From: Blastococcus sp. VKM Ac-2987
GTDB lineage: Bacteria > Actinomycetota > Actinomycetes > Mycobacteriales > Geodermatophilaceae
Direction: 5' to 3'
Length of the DNA: 64,000 nucleotides
NCBI RefSeq assembly: GCF_026967805.1
Contig: NZ_JAPVBG010000001.1
Span: 511,143 to 575,142, forward strand
The translations under genes and the position numbers were made by a program. The notes under the pieces are model-generated. The model was not told the origin of the DNA. It ran no database searches and saw nothing but the letters and a program-made list of their open reading frames with translations. Of this stretch, positions 10,110-17,885 are shown piece after piece (position 1 is the stretch's first letter; every line of letters starts with the position of its first letter).

Positions 10110-10239
10110 ACGGGTCTACTAGGTATAAGCACCCCGCCACTCACCTGCTGATTCACCGAACTTGCCAGGTCAGCGGCGTGCGATGTGCCTACCAGCCTTG
10201 ACCGCTGTTGACCGCCAAAAACCGCAACTGGCCTCTGCA

Positions 10240-10259
10240 TTAGGCACGAATTAGGCACG
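10240..10259. repeat. TTAGGCACG direct repeats, candidate integrase arm sites
   Basis: TTAGGCACG occurs at 10240-10248 and 10251-10259, one helical turn apart. The core TAGGCACG recurs near the other end at 47567-47574, inside the 3' end of int. Paired short repeats near both ends of a tyrosine-integrase element are what arm-type binding sites look like. This is inferred from position only. Confidence 0.4.
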
Positions 10260-10547
10260 CGGGACGACCCTCCACGTGTCCTCCGGGTGGCGCTCCTGCC
10301 CCCCCAGCTCCTCAGGTGTGGCGGTCGCGGGCGGTGTTACCCGGCGTTGGCTCTTGCCGGGCCGGTCGTACGGACTGGTCTCGCCACGCACGTTGCGCAT
10401 GATTGCTGTAGCGGACATTCGGTAGCAGCCAGAGAGACCAGCCCACGAAACACCAGCTTCGTCGTGCAGCCGACGCACTTCTTCGACCTGTTCGAGCGTC
10501 AGCCGACGACGGGACCACTGCGGACCACCAAGAGTGCCGTGCTGCAC
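10251..10547 (-). CDS. Small helix-turn-helix protein
   Basis: 98 residues. Residues ~15-55 read LTLEQVEEVRRLHDEAG, SWAGLSGCYRMSATAIMRN, a resolvase-C-terminal/Hin-type helix-turn-helix in which the second helix follows GLSGCYRMS. The C-terminus is Pro-rich and unstructured. It is the first element gene inside attL, with its stop inside the candidate arm repeat. A role in regulating excision or element genes is plausible but not shown. Confidence 0.6.
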   Translation of the reverse strand: MQHGTLGGPQWSRRRLTLEQVEEVRRLHDEAGVSWAGLSGCYRMSATAIMRNVRGETSPYDRPGKSQRRVTPPATATPEELGGQERHPEDTWRVVPRA

Positions 10548-10641
10548 CGTGTCCTACGCGTTCACGTAGGCGCCCCCCGATGCGAGGTTGCGCGCCTCAC
10601 CAGCGGCAACCGCTGATGGCCGTGGTGGGCTTCGCCCGGCT

Positions 10642-11286
10642 CTAGCGCTCCATGCCCCTGTTCTGCTCTCGGGCGTACCAGGCTGCCTCAAACTCGGCGT
10701 CGGTGACTCCCAAGCTCTTACGGGTCTTTGTGGCGCGCTCGTGGGCTTCCACCACGTCTGTGAGCAGCTGGCCGGGCTCGGCGGCGTAGTCGATCACCGC
10801 ATCTCTGGCCTCTAGCTCTGCCTCTACCGCGGCCCGTCGGCTCATCGGCTGCTCTTCGGCGCCCAAGCGGGGTGCCTCGTCATTCATGGCCGCATCGAAG
10901 CTGCTGTTCACCTCGTACTCGAGGTGAAGGTCGGCTCGCAGCCCATCTCGCTCCTCGGATCGGTGGCGCAACTCTTGGTTGAGCTGCTTGATCTCGTCCT
11001 GAGCCTCGCCCGCCTGCTCGCGTGCGTCATCGCGCTCCACGGCCAGCTTGGCGATTTCCTCGCGCAGCTCCCCTAGCTCGCGCGCCTGGGACTCGATGTC
11101 AGCCTTGATCTCGTCCCCGTGGGCCTCTAGGTGGTTGAGCACGTCGAGCTGGGCCTGCTCGACTGCAGCCGCCTGCTGGACCAGGGACTCCTCTGAGAAG
11201 CCGGCGGCGATAGCCGCGCGGTGTTCGAGGGCGCGGGCGTCGGCCTCGTCGTTCAGCTCAAACAGGCGCCGAGTTGCCTCGTCCAC
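10642..11286 (-). CDS. Coiled-coil protein of unknown function
   Basis: 214 residues from GTG 11286, with AAGGAG about 6 bases upstream. Residues ~40-125 form a nearly continuous Glu/Lys/Leu heptad region (e.g. ELREEIAKLAVERDDAREQA), a long coiled coil. The C-terminal ~60 residues are a separate helical part (LGVTDAEFEAAWYAREQNRG). No enzymatic motif, signal peptide or membrane segment. Structural or partner-scaffold roles are possible, but I do not recognise the family. Confidence 0.7.
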   Translation of the reverse strand: MDEATRRLFELNDEADARALEHRAAIAAGFSEESLVQQAAAVEQAQLDVLNHLEAHGDEIKADIESQARELGELREEIAKLAVERDDAREQAGEAQDEIKQLNQELRHRSEERDGLRADLHLEYEVNSSFDAAMNDEAPRLGAEEQPMSRRAAVEAELEARDAVIDYAAEPGQLLTDVVEAHERATKTRKSLGVTDAEFEAAWYAREQNRGMER

Positions 11287-11349
11287 GCTGGCTCCTTGCC
11301 CTCAGGGTCGGGGCCAGTGTCCTCCTGGGTGCCGCGGTGGTCTACAGCT

Positions 11350-11526
11350 CTACAGCGGGGCCTCGGGGCTTGCTGCTGGGGCGGATGGCCGGCATCTGGG
11401 CGTCGGCTTCGGGCCCCTTACCCGCACAGCGGAAAGGCCGCGGGGGAACTCGGGGGTGCCCTCGATGATCTGATCCGTTGTTCGCTGGGCCTTGAAGGTG
11501 TCCGTCGAAAGTTCCCACTCCATCAT
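11350..11526 (-). pseudogene. Short ORF, possible gene remnant
   Basis: From ATG 11526 (MMEWELSTDTFKAQRTTDQI...) to a TAG at 11350 gives 58 residues. The same frame is open for about 35 codons upstream (KLSFSEPLGAKVNRRAAHK) without a start codon before a TGA, so it may be a 5'-truncated gene. It lies in the 360-base gap between the coiled-coil gene and the membrane-protein gene, which otherwise shows nothing recognisable. Confidence 0.3.
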
Positions 11527-11643
11527 CTTGTGGGCCGCGCGGCGGTTGACCTTCGCCCCGAGCGGCTCACTGAAGGACAGTTTGGCGGTCGGGCTACCGA
11601 CGGCATGGCCTGCAGAGTGGGTTCAGATTCGACATAGCCGGCC

Positions 11644-12897
11644 TCACTGCCGTGGGGCCGATGCCGATCCTGATGGTGGCGGCTCAGGGGCTTTGCCCTG
11701 CGGGTAAGGGAACGGTGGCGGCTCAGAGGCCTTGCCCTGCGTAGGGGAAGCCACCGAGCGATCACGGGCCGAAACTGCAGCAGGCGCGGTCAAACTGTCA
11801 TCGCCGGGAGGGGCGCCGGTAAGGGACCGGAGATAGGCGGAAACCCACGCGAACGCGCCGGCCCGCCGAATTGAAAGGACTCCGAGGCCAAACAACGCCA
11901 CCCCAAGGCCGATTTGGGCCACATTTCCCACCAGCGGGATGGTGGGCGAACGCTCGATGTCGACCCCCAGTCTGATCGAAGTCGCGCCTACGCTGACCAA
12001 GGTCAGCCCGGGGTAGAGATACTTCCAATCGGGAGCGGTGGCCAGGATTTCGCGCACATCGTCACGGAAGTAGAGGATAAACACGCCCAAGAAGACGAAG
12101 CTGGCACCACCTAGCCCAGCGACCAGAATGGCGCCCATCGGACGAGTCGTTACCCCAAAACCGATGACCACCACCCCGGCGACAATGACGGCCACCCCGG
12201 TCAACAGGACGCTCCTCCGTAGGGCGGCCACCCCTAATCCGAAAACTGCCGCCCCCCACCCGATAAGCCACACCGCGGATCGAGACCCCCCAAAGTATTG
12301 GCTCTCCTCGACTATCAACCCCGCGCTGACAAATGTCATCGCTAGCAGAATGGTTGCCACTCCGGCTAGTGGAACACTCCTTAGAAGGACGGCCATCCCG
12401 TACCCAAAAGATGTCACCCCCCCGCCGATGAACGGCATCGAATCCGGTCCACCTACAAAGCGCAGGTGCCACACGCCAGCGCCAACGCACATTACCGCCC
12501 AGCCAATGAGAGCGATCCCGAGCAGCACGAGGAATGCATCCGCAACCTGGGTGGGAATAAGCACTGCCGTGGTGGCCAGAAGAACGGCCGCGAGCGTGGC
12601 ATAGCCCGACAAGTGTCCGTCCCAAAGCGCGACGGCAACTATCGCCGCCATCGCTGATGCTGCCAGCAGGGCCCACGTGGTGATACGCACCATCGGCGCC
12701 TGCGGGTGGAGCCGCCGCAGCCACTCCGTGAGGTACATGACCGCGGCAAGCACCACCGCGCCTGCAACGCCGCGATACCGGAAGTCCGTGCTCAACGTGC
12801 TGGCAGCGACGCCACTGGCAAGCCCGATCAAGCCCGCGGCCAAGCTGAGGCGCCACGGCGGGCGCTCAAGACGTTGCGCTGACTGTCGTTCCCCCAT
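11644..12897 (-). CDS. Polytopic membrane protein with internal repeats and Pro-rich tail
   Basis: 417 residues from ATG 12897 (MGERQSAQRLERPPW). There is no clear ribosome site, and an upstream start around 12987 is also possible. About 11-12 hydrophobic segments are visible. A motif recurs after several of them: FGYGMAVLLRS, FGLGVAALRRS, IGFGVTTRPMG and FGLGVLSIRRAG, suggesting internal duplication of a two-helix unit. The C-terminal ~60 residues are cytoplasmic and Pro-rich with a tandem QGKAPEPPP-type repeat. No transporter or enzyme family recognised. Confidence 0.65.
   Translation of the reverse strand: MGERQSAQRLERPPWRLSLAAGLIGLASGVAASTLSTDFRYRGVAGAVVLAAVMYLTEWLRRLHPQAPMVRITTWALLAASAMAAIVAVALWDGHLSGYATLAAVLLATTAVLIPTQVADAFLVLLGIALIGWAVMCVGAGVWHLRFVGGPDSMPFIGGGVTSFGYGMAVLLRSVPLAGVATILLAMTFVSAGLIVEESQYFGGSRSAVWLIGWGAAVFGLGVAALRRSVLLTGVAVIVAGVVVIGFGVTTRPMGAILVAGLGGASFVFLGVFILYFRDDVREILATAPDWKYLYPGLTLVSVGATSIRLGVDIERSPTIPLVGNVAQIGLGVALFGLGVLSIRRAGAFAWVSAYLRSLTGAPPGDDSLTAPAAVSARDRSVASPTQGKASEPPPFPYPQGKAPEPPPSGSASAPRQ
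11675..11741. repeat. 39-bp-period tandem repeat in the membrane-protein 3' end
   Basis: Two near-identical 28-base units, starting GGTGGCGGCTCAG at 11675 and 11714. They encode the repeated GKAPEPPP/GKASEPPP tail of the overlapping gene. Confidence 0.7.
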
Positions 12898-13096
12898 GAG
12901 GATGCATGGTGCTCGCCGTGAACGGCTGCGCCTAGAGGTGAGAATCGGCTGCCCGCCTTGTTGCAGGAGCCCTGCAGCCTCCATCAGGGCGAAGGATGCC
13001 TGACACGGCACTAGGTGCTGCGGCCTGCCCAGAACAGACAGGTGCCGGTGCTCCTCTGGCCCCACGGGCCGACGCAGGCCGGCCAGCGGCGCGACG

Positions 13097-13447
13097 TCAG
13101 TGCGCGGCGTCGTAGGCCTGAACGACCGAAGCTGTAACTCGACCTCGGTCGGACACCTCGTGCCCGTTAGCTCGGGCCCACTCGCGGATCGCCGTGGTGT
13201 CCATCCGCTTGCCACTCGCGGATCGCTGCGGCGCCCTCCCCACGTCACGCCGTCGTGACGAGGAGACCTTGCGGGCCACGTCGACGTATCGCTTCAGCGA
13301 TGCGCGCATCTCAGCGGAGTTCTCGCCAGACAGGTCGATCTCGTAGGACTGACCGTCCAAGCCGAAGCTCAGCGTCTCCCCGCGTCCCTCGTCCAGTACC
13401 TCACCGCTCAGATCGTCCTCGAGGACGATCCGGGTCCTGCGCGCCAC
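13097..13447 (-). CDS. lsr2: Lsr2 family nucleoid-associated xenogeneic silencer
   Basis: 116 residues. The N-terminal dimerisation domain has ARRTRIVLEDDLSG, GETLSFGLDGQSYEIDLS and MRASLKRYVDVARKV. The C-terminal DNA-binding domain has AIREWARANGHEVSDRGRV, where the RGR acts as an AT-hook-like minor-groove clamp. Lsr2 is the actinobacterial counterpart of H-NS: it coats AT-richer foreign DNA and represses it. An element-borne copy could silence the element's own cargo or interfere with the host's Lsr2. It stands between the membrane-protein gene and a nuclease-like gene, all on the minus strand. Confidence 0.93.
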   Translation of the reverse strand: MARRTRIVLEDDLSGEVLDEGRGETLSFGLDGQSYEIDLSGENSAEMRASLKRYVDVARKVSSSRRRDVGRAPQRSASGKRMDTTAIREWARANGHEVSDRGRVTASVVQAYDAAH

Positions 13448-13563
13448 AGAGATGCCTTTCGTCGTAGTTCCAGTTGGCGGGCTTTCACCGCTCTCGCCAT
13501 CCGTTCACAGATCCGCGAGACAGATCCCCCGGCTTGTCCAAGCACGAACCAGCGTTTCAGCCC

Positions 13564-14562
13564 TTACAGCTGGCTCGTCCTCTTCACTCCGCTGGTCAGA
13601 CGATCGAGGCGGGTGTACCGCTGCCCGAGAGTCCAAGCCCAGTTCCTTCCGGCTGCGGTTACAGTGTCGTTCTTGATGACCTCGGGCAACACCGTGGTAG
13701 CTGGGTCATGCGGAGGGGTGAGCAGCAAGACTCCATAGGTGTCGCCTGCCACTCGGCTGCCGTTCGCCAACAGCAGGTCGATGAGATCCCCGAGTCGCTG
13801 CTCGCCCTTAGCCCGGCGGGCGTTCGCTTCAGCTGCTGTGAATAGCACCGACGGCAGATGCTCCAGAATTCGCGGCACGAGCGGCTGTATCGCACCTTCG
13901 GCGTAAAAGCCAAAGTGCGTCAGACCCTCGCGAAAGACGCGATCAGGCTGACAGACGTAGGCGCCTGTCACTTGGTACTCCGGCCACGCCCTCCGAGCTG
14001 CCACGATGACCGTGTCATCGTTGGTAAGCAGCCCCTCGGCTTCGTACAAGGCGACAAGCTCCATGAGTAGGAACCGCGTCTGCTCACCAACGAGCCGTGA
14101 GGGGTCAGAGATGATGGCACGGATGGCCTCGGCCAGTTGTAGGAAACCAAGCCAGAGCACCCGTCCCCGCACCGACTCATCGACGCCATCGAGGTTGTCG
14201 AACCAGCCCGGGCAAACCGGGTCTGGTGTCAGAACGAACAGCCAAGCCTCTGGAGCTCCCTCGAGCTGCTCGGCATGCTTGCGCACTTGGGTCCGGTCAT
14301 GGCCCTCCGCGCTGTAGCTACCCCTCACCGTCTTGGTTTCGAACCACCAGACGAAGCGTGAACTGATCCGCGCATCGGGGACTGAACCGCTCTGGACGAC
14401 CTGGTTCTCGAAGGTGACGGTCGTCAGCTCCGTCCCCGCGTTCGTCGCCGCCTCGAGGACTTCCTGCACCAAGGCAAGATCTACGCGCTCGAACACCGCG
14501 AGAGTTGAACTGGTTACGCGGTTCTCACCGGTGCGGTAACTGGAAAACAACGGGTTCGGCAC
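13564..14562 (-). CDS. Putative PD-(D/E)XK-like nuclease, probable defence protein
   Basis: 332 residues. The N-terminal half carries FVWWFETKTVRG (ETK, as in PD-(D/E)XK 'E-x-K' sites) after a helix-rich segment FERVDLALVQEVLEAAT, then RTQVRKHAEQL and a strand WLFVLTPD. That is the order expected for a restriction-endonuclease-like core. The rest (PEYQVTGAYVCQPDRVFREG...) is not recognised. It is transcribed divergently from the RusA-like gene, with only ~115 bases between starts, so the two may form one system. The nuclease assignment is inferred from motif order only. Confidence 0.5.
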   Translation of the reverse strand: MPNPLFSSYRTGENRVTSSTLAVFERVDLALVQEVLEAATNAGTELTTVTFENQVVQSGSVPDARISSRFVWWFETKTVRGSYSAEGHDRTQVRKHAEQLEGAPEAWLFVLTPDPVCPGWFDNLDGVDESVRGRVLWLGFLQLAEAIRAIISDPSRLVGEQTRFLLMELVALYEAEGLLTNDDTVIVAARRAWPEYQVTGAYVCQPDRVFREGLTHFGFYAEGAIQPLVPRILEHLPSVLFTAAEANARRAKGEQRLGDLIDLLLANGSRVAGDTYGVLLLTPPHDPATTVLPEVIKNDTVTAAGRNWAWTLGQRYTRLDRLTSGVKRTSQL

Positions 14563-14677
14563 AGGAACACCGTGTCACCTAGTGCCGCCCGTGGCTACAG
14601 CGGTCCTACCGTGCCAGCATCGCCGTCCTATGGCTCCACAGCGGAGTTCTAGGCACTTCGACAGTACCGTCGTGACC

Positions 14678-15385
14678 ATGTCGGCTCAGCCGCTGGCCTT
14701 CGCCGCGCTCAAGTCCGGCCTTGTCCCCTTGCAGGTGGCTCCACGCCTCGCCAGCTGGATGGCGGCTGACCACCCGGATCAGGCCAAGGTGGAGGAATTC
14801 TTGGCACACGCTGTGCATCTGGTCGGCGCGGACCTCGCTCAGCTACCTGACCCTCTGGCTCTGCGGTTGGACGTAGGCCTGCCCTCCAAGGTCGAACTGC
14901 TGAACGAGCACGACCTGGACAACTACCTGTTTCCCCTAGCGATGCGGTTGAGCTTGAGCAGCGGCCGTCAGTTCGCGACTGCCTGGGCAACCAAGGAGCG
15001 AGCGGAGACCTCGTTCATCGGCGTCGGGCAGGCGGTCAGGGTCGCTCCCGCTCCCCCATCAGGCGATTGGATCCGAGTTCGCACAACGGCATCAAGCGGC
15101 AGTAGCGCTTACAAGCAGCAGATCCACGACCAACTACAAGGCGTCGAAGCGCTACCCGCTGGTCCGGTGAGCCTGGAACTGAGCTTCACGGTGGGACCGA
15201 CACGCAACTGGCTCAACCTGTGGAAGCCCACGATCGACGCCCTGGACAGCATCTTGGGCGCCAGCAAGCCGGGGCTCCAGTGGCACCCTCGCGATGGTCG
15301 GATAGTCGAGCTTGGCCTCCATCGACACGTTGACCCGACTTTGGGAAACGACGTCTCGATTGCCCTCTCAGCGACCCATCGTTGA
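14678..15385 (+). CDS. RusA-like protein, possible Holliday-junction-type nuclease
   Basis: 235 residues from ATG 14678 (MSAQPLAFAALKSG). The C-terminal half reads NLWKPTIDALDSILG, WHPRDGRIVELGLHRH, resembling the RusA layout 'K-x2-D-x-L-x(n)-DDxx(I/V)'. An earlier EHDLDNYLFPLAMRL gives further acidic residues. RusA enzymes resolve branched DNA and are usually phage-encoded and about 120-140 residues, so this protein is longer and divergent. It is divergent to the PD-(D/E)XK-like gene and convergent with the Mrr-like gene. Function is uncertain. Confidence 0.5.
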   Translation: MSAQPLAFAALKSGLVPLQVAPRLASWMAADHPDQAKVEEFLAHAVHLVGADLAQLPDPLALRLDVGLPSKVELLNEHDLDNYLFPLAMRLSLSSGRQFATAWATKERAETSFIGVGQAVRVAPAPPSGDWIRVRTTASSGSSAYKQQIHDQLQGVEALPAGPVSLELSFTVGPTRNWLNLWKPTIDALDSILGASKPGLQWHPRDGRIVELGLHRHVDPTLGNDVSIALSATHR

Positions 15386-15438
15386 GCGTCGCTGACCGGG
15401 AAATAGTCGACACCCGCCACCTGCCTTCGGCGGCTGGC

Positions 15439-16008
15439 TCACAACGCCGTTGAGTCCACGATGTCTCTTGCTGTCGCGCTCACCGGCTCGGGTTGTCCCT
15501 GCAGGTCGAACCTGAAGAGGGCCATGCGAGCCCGCTCCGCCCACTGCATCGCCGAAGTCGTGTAGCCGGCCAGGGAGAAGAACAGTGGCGTCCGGGTAGC
15601 TGCTTGGCAGACGCCGAAGTGCCGTTGTATGTCCGAGATCCCGGTGGGTGCTGTCTTAGCCTTGACCTGGGCGTAGGCCTCATCGCTGCTGACATCGACA
15701 CCGCCATCTGCGCCGACGGGAGTGACTCTGACGTTGCTGTAGCCGAGGTACTCCATCCACTCAGCCGCTACAAGCTCCGCATCGCGGGCCGTCCTGACGA
15801 GCCGCCCCGCGGGCGCCGGCGCCTCACGGCGATGACGGCGATCCGCTGCCCGATCGCGCTCCCGACCGTAGAGCTGTACCTCTTTCCAGTCGGCCAAGCG
15901 CTCAGCTGCAGCATCCAGGGCGGCCTGGCGATAGTCCTGGTGGCTGAGGGGTCTTCCCAGTGGACCTTCCCCGTCGGGGAGCCTCTCCCTGCGCCCTCGT
16001 CGCCCCAC
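15439..16008 (-). CDS. Mrr-like restriction endonuclease domain protein
   Basis: 189 residues from GTG 16008, with an in-frame stop a few codons upstream. The C-terminal ~100 residues match the Mrr catalytic fold: ELVAAEWMEYLGYSNVRVTP, then GADGGVDVSS (catalytic Asp) and AYAQVKA (Q-x-K), followed by RTPLFFSLAGYT. Mrr-type enzymes cut modified DNA and belong to type IV restriction. The N-terminal ~75 residues are Arg/Ala-rich and unassigned. The domain is short for a stand-alone Mrr because it lacks the usual N-terminal DNA-binding domain. Confidence 0.7.
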   Translation of the reverse strand: MGRRGRRERLPDGEGPLGRPLSHQDYRQAALDAAAERLADWKEVQLYGRERDRAADRRHRREAPAPAGRLVRTARDAELVAAEWMEYLGYSNVRVTPVGADGGVDVSSDEAYAQVKAKTAPTGISDIQRHFGVCQAATRTPLFFSLAGYTTSAMQWAERARMALFRFDLQGQPEPVSATARDIVDSTAL

Positions 16009-16503
16009 CGGCTCGGCCCTCCCTCACGTGCTGGCTTGCGGGCAAGTATGCGTGACCGGCCCGTTCGACACGGTCACACAGCCTCGGCACCGGGAGAACT
16101 CCGTCGCGGTAAAGAGACAGCCGGGCCATCCGAATCACCTGTCGACGTTCGAGCCGGTCACTTCGCTCCCCACGCAGCAAGCAAACGGGCGCCGTCGCGG
16201 GCATCGTCTCGCTCTCGCTCTCGGTCCATGCAAAGAAGGCAGTCGCCGGCGTAATCGCCTGGCCGGTGACTGTGCCTCAAACGCGTCGGCGGCCAGCTCA
16301 CCAGCTTGTCCCGGCACGAGCGAGTCGCCATTCGCCCGCTTTCAGACGTCGAGTCCATATCCAGTCTCCTAATCTTCGCTTCATCCATCCTCACCGTTCG
16401 TCATGCGCCAACTGCAGGCCCGGAGCGGAGCCCCTCGACATGGTCTACACCATTGGGACTCATAAGCAACATTGCCGACTCAATTTTGCTAGCTTTCCTT
16501 AAC
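16009..16503. other. ~500-base region without a convincing gene
   Basis: Only short open frames with biased, low-complexity translations are visible. The last ~60 bases before the XRE gene are AT-richer (CAATTTTGCTAGCTTTCCTTAAC) and probably hold its promoter. No repeat or RNA gene recognised. Confidence 0.5.
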
Positions 16504-16737
16504 GTGACCAACGCAGAGATCAAGAGTCGTTTCGCCGCATTCATGCGCGAACAGCGAACCCGGCGCCATATGAGCAAGGCAGAGTTTGCTCGCCACCTGG
16601 GGGTGAGCCGGTCAGAGCTATCGCGCTACGAGGGTGAGCAGGTCATGCCGGGCTACCCGCGGTTCATTGACATATGCCAGCGGCTCAAGCTCGATCCCGG
16701 GCGACAGCTCATGCGGTTATCGCACCCAAAGACCTAA
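16504..16737 (+). CDS. XRE/Cro-family helix-turn-helix regulator
   Basis: 77 residues from GTG 16504 (VTNAEIKSRFAAFMREQ). The HTH is MSKAEFARHLGVSRSELSRY followed by EGEQVMPGYPRFIDICQRL, a textbook Cro/C1-type domain. It stands at the head of the replication block and is followed by an intrinsic terminator, so it may act as the copy-control or maintenance repressor. That role is inferred from position. Confidence 0.85.
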   Translation: MTNAEIKSRFAAFMREQRTRRHMSKAEFARHLGVSRSELSRYEGEQVMPGYPRFIDICQRLKLDPGRQLMRLSHPKT

Positions 16738-16744
16738 AGCACGA

Positions 16745-16770
16745 GACCCCCTCTCCGAAGAGAAGGGGTC
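16745..16770 (+). terminator. Intrinsic terminator after the XRE gene
   Basis: GACCCC (16745-16750) pairs with GGGGTC (16765-16770). An inner TCTC/GAGA stem and a CGAA tetraloop region extend it. It begins 8 bases after the stop. Confidence 0.75.
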
Positions 16771-16818
16771 CCAGTTCATCAATACCAGCTTCGCAAGCCA
16801 CAGAAAGAGTATCAACAA

Positions 16819-17394
16819 ATGAACAGTGAATCACTCCTTGGTTCCCACGGTCGGCGCATCGCCGAACGCATGGACGAACTAGATCGAGCTGGCCGAGCCG
16901 CGGTGGAAGACTTGCCTGACTGGCTGAGACGGCCGACTAGCAACTACCGGGGAACCCGCTGGAACGCGATTGCCTACGGCTACCAGCAGAAGGGGGTGCA
17001 GTTCTTCGACCTCCGCCGCTCCCCCTTACGGCAACTCGCCGACACGATCTGCGCAGACGACGTCCAACTCGTCAGAGTGGATAGACGGCGACCGCTCCGG
17101 ACGATCTATGCCACGAGCCACTACTCGCTCTATCTGGCGATACTCGATCAAGAGACGCTTGAGGCACGCCTCATAGATCGAGGCATTGGGCCGTCCAATC
17201 GCCCGGCCATCGAGCGGGCACTCGCTGACTTCGACTTCCTCGGGGACCTCGTAGCGGCCGACGCGACCCTGGCCGTGCCTCACACCGTGGCGCTCTTTGA
17301 GGAGGCCTGGGAGCTGGGCTGCCTAGAGCAATTGCTCGGCGATGAGGTGGCTCAGCAGATCTACCTGGTCGGCGACGGAGGCGATCACTCGTGA
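16819..17394 (+). CDS. Conserved-looking protein of unknown function in the replication operon
   Basis: 191 residues, soluble, no membrane segment. Notable stretches are DLPDWLRRPTSNYRGTRWNA, FFDLRRSPLRQLADTICADD and TSHYSLYLAILDQETLEARL. No family recognised. Its stop overlaps the start of the next gene (GTGA), so it is translationally coupled to the DnaB-N protein and is probably part of the element's replication or maintenance unit. Confidence 0.7.
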   Translation: MNSESLLGSHGRRIAERMDELDRAGRAAVEDLPDWLRRPTSNYRGTRWNAIAYGYQQKGVQFFDLRRSPLRQLADTICADDVQLVRVDRRRPLRTIYATSHYSLYLAILDQETLEARLIDRGIGPSNRPAIERALADFDFLGDLVAADATLAVPHTVALFEEAWELGCLEQLLGDEVAQQIYLVGDGGDHS

Positions 17395-17885
17395 GGCCCG
17401 CAGCCTCGACGCCGCTCCCCCATGATCGCGTCGCTGAGCGCGCCGTCGTTGGCGCATGCATCGCCAGCGCCGCAATGACAGCGGCCATTGCTGAAGGGGT
17501 CGCTCAGGACGACTTCTACGACTTGACGCTGGGACGCATGTTCGCCGCCTGCAAGAGCCTCGGCGACATCGAGCTCGCTCCCCGTCCGGACCTCATGGAG
17601 GTCGACCGCTTTCGCCAGTCGACCTACGTCCGAGTCGGTGCGGTCGCTGTGCTGACGGACACGTCCTTCATGGAGCTTGAGCAGCTGGCCCTCGATACAC
17701 CCAGCACCACGCGAGTCCACCGGTGTGCGGAGCTAGTGGTCCGCTCGGCAGAGGAACGCCGGCGACTGCTCGAGCGACTCGGCCAGCTCCGACAGCTGCA
17801 GCGCGGCCCGGCCCTGGGTCGATTCGTCCAGAGAACCACACACAACACCACCGAACGCCCTGACACAGCAGGTCTGGAGGCATGA
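17391..17885 (+). CDS. Stand-alone DnaB N-terminal-like domain protein
   Basis: 164 residues. Residues ~8-50 read LPHDRVAERAVVGACIAS, then GVAQDDFYDLTLGRMFAACKSL, matching the helical N-terminal domain of replicative DnaB helicase (P-x-(x)-AE-x-(A/S)-V-L-G ... L-x-x-(D/E)-D-F-Y). The RecA-like motor is absent. The C-terminal ~60 residues form a charged helix. It is coupled by 4-base overlaps to both neighbours (GTGA at its start, ATGA at its end). The motor may be supplied by the next gene, i.e. a split DnaB-type helicase, or the domain may contact primase or the host replisome. Confidence 0.7.
   Translation: MRPAASTPLPHDRVAERAVVGACIASAAMTAAIAEGVAQDDFYDLTLGRMFAACKSLGDIELAPRPDLMEVDRFRQSTYVRVGAVAVLTDTSFMELEQLALDTPSTTRVHRCAELVVRSAEERRRLLERLGQLRQLQRGPALGRFVQRTTHNTTERPDTAGLEA

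Noticed and set aside
8516-10258. 580-codon minus-strand open frame opposite the lipoprotein hydrolase
   Set aside because: Shadow of the clearly supported plus-strand gene. It also runs through the attL tRNA fragment.
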